From Phoenix dactylifera (lineage: Eukaryota > Streptophyta > Magnoliopsida > Arecales > Arecaceae): a DNA stretch of 64,000 nucleotides. Under the pieces are notes generated by a model, which was not told where the DNA came from, did no database searches, and saw only the letters and a list, made by a program, of their open reading frames with translations. Below, one piece after another: positions 34,521-46,300 of the stretch (its first letter is position 1; each line of letters starts with the position of its first letter). The stretch lies in contig NC_052399.1 in NCBI RefSeq assembly GCF_009389715.1, positions 27,351,146-27,415,145 on the forward strand. The letters run 5' to 3'. A program made the translations under genes and the position numbers.

Positions 34521-35250
34521 TGTTTTCTTTTGAATTATGGAGGACAGAGCCTCTGAAGAAAGATTTAGCTAATGATTTTTTTGGGTGAAACTCTTCTTCA
34601 TTTGAGAGGTGATTGTATTTGATAATAAATAGGAAAACTTACAACAATAGAATGGAAAGAAAAGTAATTACAAAAATTTTAACAACTCAATTAGAATGTT
34701 GGAAAGATTTCTTTTTTGTTTCCAACAACTCTGCATCTTTCTTATTAGTTTCCAACGGCTCTATATATATCTTCCTTATTACTTTTCAAATCTCTACATC
34801 TTCAATAGCATTTGATAGATTGGTAGTTTTCTTTCTTGGAGGGAATTGCATGATTGATGATTAGTTTCCAACAACTCTATATTTTTTTTATTGGTATTCA
34901 ATAATTCTGCATATGACAAATTGGTGGTTGCCTAACAGCCTCCTCGTGGTTTGATTTGTTTGCTTTTTTTTTTTTTTAATTCACTCTTTCCTTCTCTTTG
35001 TTTGAGTGCATCTTCTTTGTTTTTTGGTCTTATGTGAACATGGTCTTGCTTCTGCAATAATCTAGATCAAGCTTTTCATAGTGCATATTAGAAAAGAATA
35101 TTTTGTGTACCTCCGCAGCTCTCTTAATCCATTCGTTCATATTTGTCTTTGCTTATACAATTCTTTTATTAAAAATAAAATAACAGCTACATCAGTGTGC
35201 CAATGCTAGGAGGATGGTGATACAGGAGCAAGCAAATTCAACGCTCGTGA
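34521..35250. other. Intergenic DNA between LTR debris and the P450 gene
   Basis: AT-rich; the phrase TTTCCAACAACTCT(A/G) recurs near 34718, 34749 and 34866 as a small dispersed direct repeat. It probably includes the 3' untranslated region of the P450 near its right end. Confidence 0.4.
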
Positions 35251-35313
35251 ATTAAAAGCATTTGCCGTGCAATATAGGGCTTCTGATAGGCCAAATATTA
35301 TAATCGCCTGGAC

Positions 35314-36916
35314 TCACACGACTGGGACGGCCACAGCCCGCAGCGGGCGGGCCATGGCAAGCGTAGCTCCAAACATCTCCGAGAGGTCGACGTCGGCTGC
35401 TGCCATCCCTTCGGGCAATCTCCACTCGAACGACCGCAGCAGCGAGGCCAGCAGCAGGTGCACCGTCCGCGCCGCCAGCGGCAGCCCGGGACACGCCCGC
35501 CGCCCGGACCCGAACGGGATCAGCTCGAAGTCCCGCCCCCGGAAGTCCACCTCCCTCCCCAGAAACCTCTCCGGCGCGAACGCCTCCGGCTCCGCCCACA
35601 CCTCCTCGTCCCGCCCCATGGCCCACACGTTCACCAGCACCTGGGCCTCCTCCGGCACCGCGTAGCCTCCCAGCTCCACCCCGGCCTCCGCCGCCCGGTG
35701 CGGCAGCAGCAGCGGCGCCGGCGGGTGCAGCCTCAAGACCTCCTTCACCACTGCTTGGAGGTAAGGCAACCGGGCAATGTCGGACTCCTCGACTTCTTGA
35801 CCTGGCAATCTGATCGCTTCCTCCAGTTCTTTACGGACTCTTGCCAGTTTGCTCGGGTTCTTCAGCAGTTCAGCCATGGCCCACTCCGTTGCGATCGAGC
35901 TCGTATCCGTCCCAGCAGCAAACAAATCCTAATTAATTACTAAACCACTATCAGCTCCTATAATTTTTTTCTATTTTTCCAATCGATTTCATTTCATATG
36001 CATATAAGAAGTGTTGAAGAAGTGATACCGCGAGGAGGGATCTTATAGCCTTCCGGTCGAGCTTGGATTGTGAGTGGAGCTGGAGAAGCGCGCCCAGGAA
36101 ATCACCACCACGCTCCGCTGCCGCCGCTGTAGGATTGGAACTCAATCTTTGGTCTATTATCTCGTCGAACACCCTGAACAATTTCTTGAGATGGACCTCG
36201 ATTTGGCGCCGCCGGCCTTGCGGGTCGATGATGCGAAGCACCGGAAAGAAGTCGGAGAGGTTCGGCTTGCCAACCTCCGAGGTGAGGGCCGACACCAAGT
36301 CCCTGAACTCTTGGGTGGATTCCGAGTGGAGATCAACCATGTCGAAGGAGAACATAGTGTTGGATATGAGATTGAGGACTGTCCCGAAGAGGGCTCGTCC
36401 GACGTCAATCGGACGGCCGGCATGTTCGCGGACGTAGGCGACGAGATCGCGGGCCTTCTGCTGGCGGAGTTCTCGGGTGGCGTCGAGGCTTCGGACGGAG
36501 AAGAGGTGAGTGCTGCAGATCGCGCGGAGGTGTTTCCAGGATGGGCTGGCAGGGCCAAATATCATGGACACCTGCTCGTGGCCGAAGACCCGGACGGCGT
36601 CGGGAACCCACCGGGCGGAGAGGGGCTGGTCTTTCTTCTGGAGGGCCTCGCGGGCGGCGGCGGGGGATGAGACGACGACGGTGGTGGTGAGGCCGAGCTT
36701 GAGGGCCATCACGGGGCCGTGGGTCTTGGCCAGGCGGGCGAGCGAGCGGTGGGGCTGGTCGCCCACCTCCAAGAGGCTGCCCAGAACGGGGAGCCCCGCC
36801 GGACCGGGCGGCAGTCTGACGTTGCAGGAAGGTGAATTCTTCTTTGCAGCTTTGGTGAGGAAGTAGAGGAGAACGAGGGTGAGGGAGATCCACAGCAAAC
36901 TTAGGGGGAGCTCCAT
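35314..36916 (-). CDS. Cytochrome P450, CYP76 family-like monooxygenase
   Basis: A membrane-anchored haem-thiolate oxygenase that would work with NADPH-P450 reductase at the ER. Two exons: down to 36029 and 35928-35314, joined in phase 0 with GT/AG. I prefer the ATG at 36916 (500 residues, MELPLSLLWISLTLVLLYFL anchor) over 36973, which would add 19 residues before the anchor and lies next to an AT-rich TATA-like stretch; the ATG at 36922 is also possible. Numbered from 36973: PPGP hinge 55-58, C-helix WKHLR, I-helix AGTDTSS at 320-326, KEVLR with Glu378 and Arg381, PERF, and haem loop FGSGRRACPG with Cys461. All catalytic motifs are intact. HRSLARLAKTHGPVMALKLG and the overall pattern match CYP76, a family that often oxidises monoterpenols or diterpenes; the substrate cannot be read from sequence. 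Confidence 0.92.
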
Positions 36917-36984
36917 TCCCATGAGTTCGGATCTTTGCGATGGGATTTGGCCAACGCCACGCCTCTTCCCCATGCTCTATAAAA

Positions 36985-38120
36985 AAATATTTTTGTGGCC
37001 GGATCAGCCTTCAAGTTAGATGCGGAACTGTGATTTAGATCTTTTCCGACCACCTATATCTTCAGAGGGGCCAACGGCATTGCACATGGGACGACATTAT
37101 ACGCGGCCCATTACTCAAGATTTTTTTTGAAAATTCTACAACTTTCTTTTTGTCTCTCTTATATTCTCTTCTGTTGTCTGGCTTTTTATACTGGTGTTCA
37201 CACAAGGCATGATTGACCTATCAATGTACCAAAAAATATATATATTCATATTTCTATTGTCCCAAAAACCTAGGGTGCATTTAGCTGCAGAAGTTGGGCT
37301 CTAAACTAAAAATATAAATGACTAATTTCCACTTTTGTATTTGATTAGGAGAGATTATATTTTTATATTTATTCTAAACCAAAGTGAAAATACTTTAAAC
37401 CTTCAAAACCTAATTCCGGCTCTCATTTTAGTACTCAAATCTCATTTTACCAATTTCGATTCCGAAGCAGAACATATCAAAAAATATTATTTTTTTAATT
37501 TTTTAAATTAATTTTGATTTTAATTTCGATTTTGATTTTAGTAACAAACCAAACTCACACTTAAATTTTAAAAATACCACCAAATATAAAACAATTGTGA
37601 TTGGAAAAGAGTTCTGAAATTTTAACTCATGCTTTCGTCTCAACATTGATATTAAATTATGATCACATGACAACCTAAATAGTTGTCGCTCAGCGAGTCA
37701 GCGTTCGCCAAAGCCCTCCCGCACCGGATATCGGTTGAATGAAAAAGTTCCACGTCAATTCAAACAAGATAAAGAATTTTCTACATGCATCGAAGCCGAC
37801 ACCAATTCAATTTTCTTTGATAGGTTTTTGTACAAATAGAGAGGAAACAACTGCAAGTGGACGAATACAGCCATTCTCATTTATTCTACGGATACGGTGG
37901 AAATGGTTGCACGTAAAATGAGGGCAGCCATTCCCCCAGATGGGTCCCATCATCTAGAATAGATAAGATCAACCATCTTAATCTAACGGCTGCAAGTGCA
38001 CGAGACTAGCCATTCCCCCGGTGAATCGAACTTATTCACATTATAAAAATATACATATTTCACATATATTATGGTAATTCATACTTTAATAATTATTTCC
38101 TCCATAAGAAGAGAATTGGG
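36985..38120. other. Upstream region of the P450 gene with a MITE-like segment
   Basis: About 37273-37560 begins GGGTGCATTTAGCTGC and ends AACCAAACTCACAC, whose reverse complement (GTGTGAGTTTGGTT) is similar, so it may be a degraded MITE of the GGGTG(C/T)(A/G)TTTGG type. The remainder is AT-rich with no coding potential. Confidence 0.35.
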
Positions 38121-38129
38121 GTGTGATGT

Positions 38130-38446
38130 TCGGTGGCGCTATAAATAAAACAAGAATAGTGACGAAATTTAAGTCATCAAAAGCAAAAATTTACTAATTC
38201 TTAATAACGATAAATTTTTTAACAATATAGCAAAGGGCATCACAAAAAAATTTCCTCTATATATTGGAAATTGGTGCGAGATATTCGGTGATATATAGTT
38301 GAAACAAAAGTAATTTTTGTAATAAAAAAATTACTAAGTTTGGTAGGGTGACGAAAGTTAATTTTTATCATCAAAGTTCTACTTTTGTTGACGAAATTTC
38401 TTTTGTCATCAAATTTTTTGTCACTGATAATCTCTTTTATTGTAGT
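38130..38446. mobile_element. Possible fragment of a second CACTA-type element
   Basis: The right edge ends ...CTTTTATTGTAGTA (to about 38447), close to a CACTA terminus with one changed base, and the sequence inside holds repeats of GACGAAATTT and GTCATCAAA words like the subterminal repeats of some plant CACTA families. The left end is not identified. The long minus frame over it (38240-38719) is not a recognised protein. Confidence 0.35.
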
Positions 38447-38639
38447 ATAATAAGATGTAAAACATTCTTTGTATTTTGAAGCTTTTACTGGATTTGGAGA
38501 ATTGATGTTCATCATAGAGTTGCTTTGTTTATATGAAAAATAGCATAGATCAGCTGTCATGTTGTGATATTTTACATCAGAATAATTTTCATATCCCAAA
38601 TCAATATGATTTATGCCTCTGTTGCCGCCAAATCCAAAC

Positions 38640-39960
38640 CGAGATGGAAGAGTAGCTCGATTGACCCTGAGGTCGTCTAGAGGCGAGCGGAGCATGCCAA
38701 TTGATGTATCGGATGCCAAACTTCTCGTAGGTGGCTATAAAAAGTCCAATTGCTAGGGAGTTTTCGAACTCCTTTGGAAGTGGCTATAAAAAGTCCAATT
38801 GCTGGAGAGTTTCCGTCGGAAAATCTCCGATGCCTAAGTCAAAATAACGAGACAACAGTATGGAAGAGAGAGGGTTTCAATGGAGGGTGATTCTATGAGT
38901 AATGTTGTATATATTATATGTTACATACCTGAGGTCCTCCGGGCCACCCCTTTATATAGGGGCGCTCACTTTGTCATTACCTCACCTTACATAGCGTGCA
39001 ATAATGGCTAGGTAATGGTCGATAGTACGATCGCGGCGTGGAAACTAGTGTACATGGGCGATAGGTAAGCTGGTGGGGTGTAGGCCGTGGTGCTACCATG
39101 ACTGTGGGCTATTAGAGTTGTTGGTTGCTAGAATTTTCAATCCTTGTCGGCACGTATTGATTGTTCTCCTCGTCCGATGGCTCCTCCTCGATTGGGATCA
39201 AAATTTTCACCTCACTTGGTTGGCTGCTTGGCTGGGACCGAAGTTGTTCTCCTCAGTTTATGCCCAAGGTCAATGAAGCAGATCTAGCCCGAAGTTGAGG
39301 TGTCAAATATTTTCTCCATTACTTGCTCTCCACTTTTAAGGCTGAACTGTTTTTTGGTTCGGGTGAAGGAAGTCAAGTCGCCACTTCGATCGAAGGTGAG
39401 ACTTCTGTTACAGGCAATAAATGTGTTGATCATTATTGCTAGAATTTTCTTGAGGCATCATTACTGCAGCAATCCTGACGAATCGCCGCATCATGTCCTG
39501 AGCCGTATGTGGCTTGATCTATTTGAGTAGTCGAGTCAACGCTGTGAAAAGGATCGTCTACGCCTCTATATAAGGATGGTCCCGCCTTTCAACTTACACT
39601 TCTTCATCTGTTGTTTCGCCCGGGTGCACCAGCGTCCAGGCCTTCGATTGGTGCTCCGATGAATCTCCGTTTCCCTAGCATCGGCATCCTTTGTGCTCCT
39701 CTAATTTTCAGTGGGTTTCTGCTCCTTAGCTGCTCGACCCTTCTCCTTGTCTTCTTCTTCATCTTTTCTTTTATCTTTTTCTTTATTTCTCCCACCATAA
39801 GCGGCAGTGAGGTTAACACTTTGGAGAGGGGTCGATTGCCGAACCATTCTCCCCAGGCTTGGCAGTCGTCACCTTCAGCTGAGTCTGAGGTCAAATCAGG
39901 CTCGGGTTGCATGGCATCGATCCTCATTTGTAGATTGCAGTAAGAATAGCATTTCTAATA
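38640..39960 (+). mobile_element. LTR-like block with duplicated TATA-containing segment
   Basis: The segment GAGGTCCTCCGGGCCACCCC followed by TTTATATAGG (about 38929-38960) parallels GAGGTTCTTCGGATCATTTC then TATAAAAGAG at about 49699-49731, so both are diverged copies of one repeat, probably an LTR. A second TATA-like CTATATAAGG is near 39566. No PBS or pol sequence was identified. Open frames here are not recognised. Confidence 0.35.
38731..38803. repeat. Two-copy 49-bp tandem repeat
   Basis: GTGGCTATAAAAAGTCCAAT occurs at 38731 and again at 38780, followed in both by TGCT. Each copy includes a CTATAAAAAG TATA-like word. Confidence 0.85.
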
Positions 39961-40962
39961 CATTTCACGACTTAGCAATAGTTTTTAATCACTAGCCATG
40001 AGTCCATATGCTAGGTTGCAAATTGACCATATCTAGGTTATTGATAAGGGATGTTACACGTCCGAGATAGCTTAGTCTCTTCATGATCAACATGCATTGC
40101 TGTTGGTTTGCTCACCCCCCCTTCCTTTGACTAAAAAATTGGATACTTTAGGAAAACCATCATCTACTGCTTTGTCCATGATTAATATTGAAACATCGAA
40201 TGCTCCATAAAAACAGAATGGGGCATGCTTGATTACATCGTATTCTTTTGGTGCTTATGGAGCTAGAGAAGGAAAAGAATGTATGAGGATTTTTCATTAG
40301 CTGCTAGCTGAACCCAAAACTAGGATAGAAATAAGGGGACAATTGACGTCTCATGACCTGGATGCATTGTAGGTAATATATATAAGAAAAGTCGCATGGG
40401 GAACCTAACTGGTCCAAGCATCAAACAACTATCTAAACCCAAACCTCTTGATTTGAGTACCGTGATAGCTACTTCCAAGGAGAACATAAAGGAAACCATG
40501 GATTTTTTTTCTTTTTTTTTTTGGTTGGTACATAAAAGAAGACCATAGATCAAAACTATCAAAGATATGGTTGGGCTAGCAATAATTGCTATTTGCTTCC
40601 GACGGCAGGCCACCAAGCACTGGCTGTAGGAATGGGTGGATCCCTCACACCGATGGCACTGCGAAATATTAAATTGACCAGCTAAAAAACATACGACTTT
40701 TCTTCCACTGGGAAAACTTGCACAATTTGATTAATGCTGCTGGGCGAGGTGAAGCAACAATCAACTTACAAGAGATATAATCAGAGCAAAACGCGTTCGG
40801 TTGCATCTCAATGATCAAAAAAGAGTAATACAATTATGCTAAAAAATAAAGAGGGAATAATTCTTTTCCTACTTACTCCAATAACTATTATCATTTGCTT
40901 ATGATGACAAACCTTGTAATTCAATGACAGTCTTCCCCGCCCTCACGGATCGTGTCTACGTC
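39961..40962. other. Intergenic DNA, no gene recognised
   Basis: AT-rich sequence with no supported gene, RNA or repeat boundary. Confidence 0.4.
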
Positions 40963-42705
40963 TGATCCAATTCGAAAGAATAAGAAATTTTCTCAACCGG
41001 CTTATTTTGAATCTCTAAATAAAATTTTAAAAAAAGATGGAAAAATTTTGAAAGTAGGGTTTATACCCTTTTTTTTCTTTCATTAATGATCAATATAAAA
41101 CTAAGGTACATAGCCTCTATTTATAATGGTAACGTCCATCCTTCTACAAATCCGATTGGATTCATCTCCTAATTCTAATAAGACTCACTTTTCTAAAAGA
41201 AACATGACTAGTAAAACTAGACTGGAAAAACTAAAATTTTATAGGAGATAAATTTCAACTTCGATATCAACTTTGTCTTTTGTTGATCCACTCGATTCTT
41301 CTCAGATTAGAAGATACATCCTATTAAAATTTTTTCCGAAAAAAAAACTTTCGATTTGATCAACATGTTTCGGAGCTTAAACGATGGAATTTGGGCATGA
41401 TCACTAGGGGTGTAGCCCCTTTAGGGCGCAACACTATATCGTAGATCTCGAAAAGTTATCCGATCTCAAAAAAAAAAAAAAAAAAAAAAATCATCTCAAT
41501 CGGATATCGTATGACCAAGTTATGGCATCCGAAAGTTTGATACACGATATGGCTTTCCGATGTGATACATCTCGCTTCCGGAGCCCTATCCGTAGTAGTT
41601 AAAATGATCCATATCGAGTCTAATGATCTTCTTGGATCATAGCTCTCTTTATTTAGGAAATTTAGCTTCTACTAAATTAGAAGTGAAGATGGAAAAATAT
41701 GTGCTTCCCTACCTTATGGGTAAACTACTTGGTTTTGCTTGGAGATAGTCTCCGGCCTTGTTTTTCTTGGCTAGATAATAGAACTTCGTCTCCGAACATA
41801 AGAGATAGATTCGCCACAGGAGTTGCTGGTGCTTATGTTGCAGACGTCCTCAATCGAGATACAATCTCGGTGAGTTGGGCAATCTTCTCCTCAATTGTGT
41901 GAGACGTCCCTTTATCTGATCATCCATCGAGATAAAATTAGCAATCATACTTGCTTTTGTCCTTCAATGTAGTTCAAGCACGCTCTCCCATTTGCTTATA
42001 CGACTCGCACATCTAAACTATAAACTAAAGCTCCCATAGATGGAGAAAACCGAAACTTTAATACCAAATTGATACAATCGGGAAGAAAAAAAGAATTCTC
42101 TCAACCCATTCAACTCGAATCTCTCAAAAGAAATTAGAAAATGATGAAAAAATTTCAAAGATAAGAGTTTATGTCCCCTATTATTTTATTGATGATCAAC
42201 ATAAAACCAAGATACGTAGCTTTTGTTTATAATGGTAAGATCTACCCTTACATAATTAGGTTTAGATTTCTCTCATAATTCTAATAGCACTCACTTTTCT
42301 AAAATAAACATGACTATTAGAAATAAATTCGAAAAGCTAAAATTTTTCTCTATCACTCTACTCGATTTTTCTTGGATTAAGAGAGATGTTCGATAATCTT
42401 TCTCGAAAAAAAAACTTTCGGTTTGACCGATCCATTTTCAAGATCCAAATTATGAAATTTGAACCCGATCGCTTGGGGCGCAGCCTCTCTTGAGAGGCGA
42501 CGTCACATCGTAAATTTTGAAAAGCTATCCAATTTCTTAGAAAAAGATCATCTTAATCAGATATCGTATGACTAAGTTATAACCTTCGAAAGTTTAGCTC
42601 GCGACTCGACTTCCTGATGCGACAGATCTTACTCTTAGATCCTATCCATTCCTACCCGTAATAACCAAAAAAATCTACATCGAAGCTGGTGATCATTCTA
42701 AATCA
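40963..42705 (-). mobile_element. Compact LTR element: LTR - 430-bp internal region - LTR
   Basis: On the minus strand a 5' LTR (42705-42070, 636 bp) is followed by TTTGGTATTAAAG (degraded initiator tRNA-Met PBS, near 42058-42067), a 430-bp internal region with a damaged gag-like start (about 41950-41690), and a 3' LTR (41639-40963, 677 bp). Both LTRs begin TGAT and end ATCA. The copies share many blocks, such as AAAAAAAACTTTCG, GCTTGGGGCGCAGCC/GGTGTAGCCCC and the AT-rich promoter part, but have diverged strongly, so insertion is old. The internal region is too short for pol; it resembles TRIM or TR-GAG type non-autonomous elements, or is an internal deletion. No target duplication is evident. 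Confidence 0.65.
41467..41489. repeat. Poly(A) run inside the left LTR
   Basis: About 22 consecutive A in the 3' LTR of the compact element; the other copies have a much shorter A-rich stretch at this point. Confidence 0.85.
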
Positions 42706-43395
42706 ATATCTAATGACTTATTATTCTTATATATTAATTTCTATACCCAATCTTTTTGAGCCTTTAGTCAATGAAAGTTTTCATGAGTCCTGTCATGTGT
42801 AAGCAGAAACCAAGTCCTAGCCAAGTTCTAAGATTTCTTAATCCTGCTGAATAATATGTATATTCTTTGATTTGTAGTGGAAAAGCTCCCATTATATGCT
42901 GAAAAACATGAATGCTAATCCAGCAAAAGTGGAAATGGTGAGAAGTGCTGTTCATATACACAGGTGGTCGTATGACAAGGCTGCGCAAATGGCGTCCATG
43001 TCAGGGAAGTGGATGCAAGACGGACATGGATGAATCCAGCATTTATCCACCTTCAATCAAAAGTTAATACTTGCCTCCACAACAGCCCCATAAGGCTAAC
43101 TACCATGGCCTTACTTCACTACTGTGGATACACACAAGGTCTATTTTGTGATTGGTTTGGAACACAAGCCATTGCAACCATGAAAGATAATGAGGCAGAT
43201 ATTCCCAGACAACATGATAACCCAAGCTCCATAGACTATCATTAATATCTCAAACGTTAACAAAGTACTATTACTAGAAAAAAAAAGGCCATATTAATCA
43301 GAAATCGCCACAGATACCTATTTATAGCCAACCCACATATAGCAATAATAAGCATATTTCAGAGACCGATATCACCCTCATGAGTACCTACCGAT
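42706..43395. other. Region downstream of glutamate decarboxylase
   Basis: The right part (about 43200-43395) probably includes the 3' untranslated region of the minus-strand glutamate decarboxylase gene. The rest is intergenic with no recognised element. Confidence 0.4.
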
Positions 43396-46300
43396 TTAGC
43401 AAACTCCATTAGTCTTCTTACGCTCAACAAGCCGCCTCCAGTATGTAGTGATCTCCTGCTGTGTCTCCAAAATACTCTTCTTAAGAACAGTACCCTCAGC
43501 ATTCTTTACAGGTGTTACATGGGCAATGGTGATGGGCTGGCTTGGAACAGCGTCAAGCTCTCCCAGGACCTTCTTGATGTCTGAAATGAGGCGTTCGGCA
43601 AGGCTCCTGCTGAAGTCCTCCCTGATCACGACACGAAGGACGGCCACGTGCTCGGCATCATGTGGCATTGTGTATGCAGGGATTATCCATCCAAACTTCC
43701 TCATGTTCTCTGCTATCTGAAAGACTGTGTGCTTGCTGCTGTCCTTAAGCGAGAATGCAACAAGAGGAACACCAACTTCCTTCGAGACAATATCAAACCT
43801 TCCCATCTTCTCGAGGCCTTCCCTTAGCACTCTTGCATTTTCCATGCAATTTTTCATGATATTCTTGTAGCCCTAACATATAACATGGTACAGATTTAGT
43901 GGCTTATTTAAGGAAAAAGAACAGTCTATATAAGAAAAAAGTATGATATAAGAACTATCATGAGTTGACACAGCCATAGGTACACGCGTATAGCCTTGTT
44001 CTAAACTAAGCACAAGTAGGTGATATTAGTTCCAGCATATCAATGTTCCAGTCTATATACCCATGCACTGATTGTTCATCGCGGCAGAAGAGAGACAATA
44101 CGTTGATATAGTAAAAAAAATAAATAATTTTCCAAACGATTAGAACAAATCAATAACTACGCAGCAGCACAGCAGAGTATCTTAACCTTCCATACTCTGC
44201 TGCAAATGAGGAAATAATTGTATTTGATTTAGGATCAAGTTTGCTTTCATTTGCAGATCGATCGAAATTTGAACTTGAGAAGGAAATTCAATTTTGCTAT
44301 TGGCTTATTTGTTCCTTAAAGATATATCAAGATCCTTGACCAAAAGATGCCTTGGAGGGTTACCCCGAGGTTGTAACCAATATACATCTCCCTGCTCCAT
44401 ATCTAACCTTCAGTTCTAGGGGAGGCGTCACAATCTCCAAATAAACCTTCACGAAGAGTTTCATGCCAATTAAGAGGGTCAACTTCAGGTGCAGAGCCGG
44501 ATGTGGTGAACTGTCTGGAACCTTGATGGATTTTTATTATTTTTTTTAACCTTGATGGGGTAAGGTTCATTGGCTGACAGTTTAATAAATTACTTAGGAA
44601 AACTGTGCTTATTAGGGAATTTGTATGACCATTTCTACCAAACATATACACATTGAAACAGAATCCAGACCAGACAATTTACTTTTACCATTGAAACGAA
44701 ATTAATATCCATAATTACCACATAGTTGGTTAGAGAAATAGTTAAAGTTCTCATGTTACCTCAAAGCCCAAGCGCAAGAACTGGTAGTACTGTGCAATAA
44801 TCTGACTTGAACCTGCAACAATGAAACAGACTCCGTGAAGTATTTCGTTGAGAAACTAATATGACATAATGCAACATTACATGCATATCCAAATAAGATA
44901 GGTGAAAATACAAACACATGATAATATTCACCTTTAGAAAAATTGAGGGTAAAAGTAGGTTGATCTGCCCCAAGATAGTTTATATGGAAAATGAGCTCTT
45001 CAGGCAAATCTTCCTTGCTCCTCCAAACAACCCAACCAACTCCAGCATAAACAAGACCATATTTGTGGCCACTAACATTTATGCTCTTTACCAGTGGTAG
45101 CCGAAAATCCCACTCCAGCTGTGGATAGAGGAAAGGAGCTATGAATCCGCCACTCGCAGCATCAACATGAATAGGTGTATCCCACCTGCAGGGCATGGTA
45201 AATATGATTCCATCTCTCACAAACATTAGTCCTATGAATAAATCATCACTAGATGCAAACAACAGGTATGGTTTTGATCTGAAGTTCAGAAAATTAATTT
45301 ATTGGGCTATATCCATAAATGGGTAAAAAATACTGTAACTTTCACTTCAATGACAAAAACTTATCATCAAGAGCTAGCATCCTAGAGCAATCTCAAGATG
45401 CTCAACCACTCTAGAAATGGATATGGCTGAAATGCCACAGGTGTCGCTGTCTTGAGAGGATCAATCAATTCAAACAGCATCCTTGGTTCACCTAGTTGAG
45501 CTGTCAACAACCATTGGCTACTAGGAATACTGACTGGTCATTCGATTGACAAGTAGATATACAAATAACTGTTTTAAAATGCATCCTGCAAGACTGTGCA
45601 TGCATCCAGAATAAGCAAATGAAGGTCTAGTCACAACACCATGTTGGGCTGCTACATAGTGGGTCGTTTGGTACCCAAAAAGGCCCAAGTGGCAAGCATA
45701 TGCATTCTGGTCCTATGCTGGTAAAAGGCATATCCTCCTCCTCCCTCTCCCTCTCTCAGATTTGTTTACTGGAAATTTGATCATGCATAAAAAGGGTACT
45801 ATTTTTTTAGTCAGCATATCATTCTATAGTCTCTCAAACAAGAGTGAAAAGTACATACCCTATTTTTCATATTTTTCTTGTCCAAGTATATACTTTGATT
45901 TATTTTATTAAATATTTGATCTATGTTCTGCATATAAACTGTGTATTCAGCTTTTTCATACAATGACCGCTCTTAAAACCTTGACATGAATCAATCCACT
46001 GCTTTCACTTAACGACTTTTAGGTCATGCACCACTGATCATTCAAACAGCGGTCTATGAATATATAGGTAGGCAAGCATACCCAGTTCACAGCAAATTAT
46101 TACATGATTAAGCAATTATTATGGTCCCTTTGACAATAGACTGGTTCTCTGGTATACAAGCAAAATCGCTTACCCTGTTTCCTTGTTCTTCTGTGTAAGC
46201 AGCTGGTTCAGTAGTTTAACATCTTCAAACTCTCCAGTGAGAGTAGAACCCAAAATGGCAGCAACACAGATGGTATTCTCATCCACCATCTCCACAGCCT

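Noticed and set aside
36074-36670. 198-codon plus-strand frame opposite the P450
   Set aside because: Antisense to the well conserved P450 exon 1.
38240-38719. 159-codon minus-strand frame
   Set aside because: Crosses a CACTA-like terminus and an LTR-like block with AT-rich, inconsistent composition; no family resemblance.
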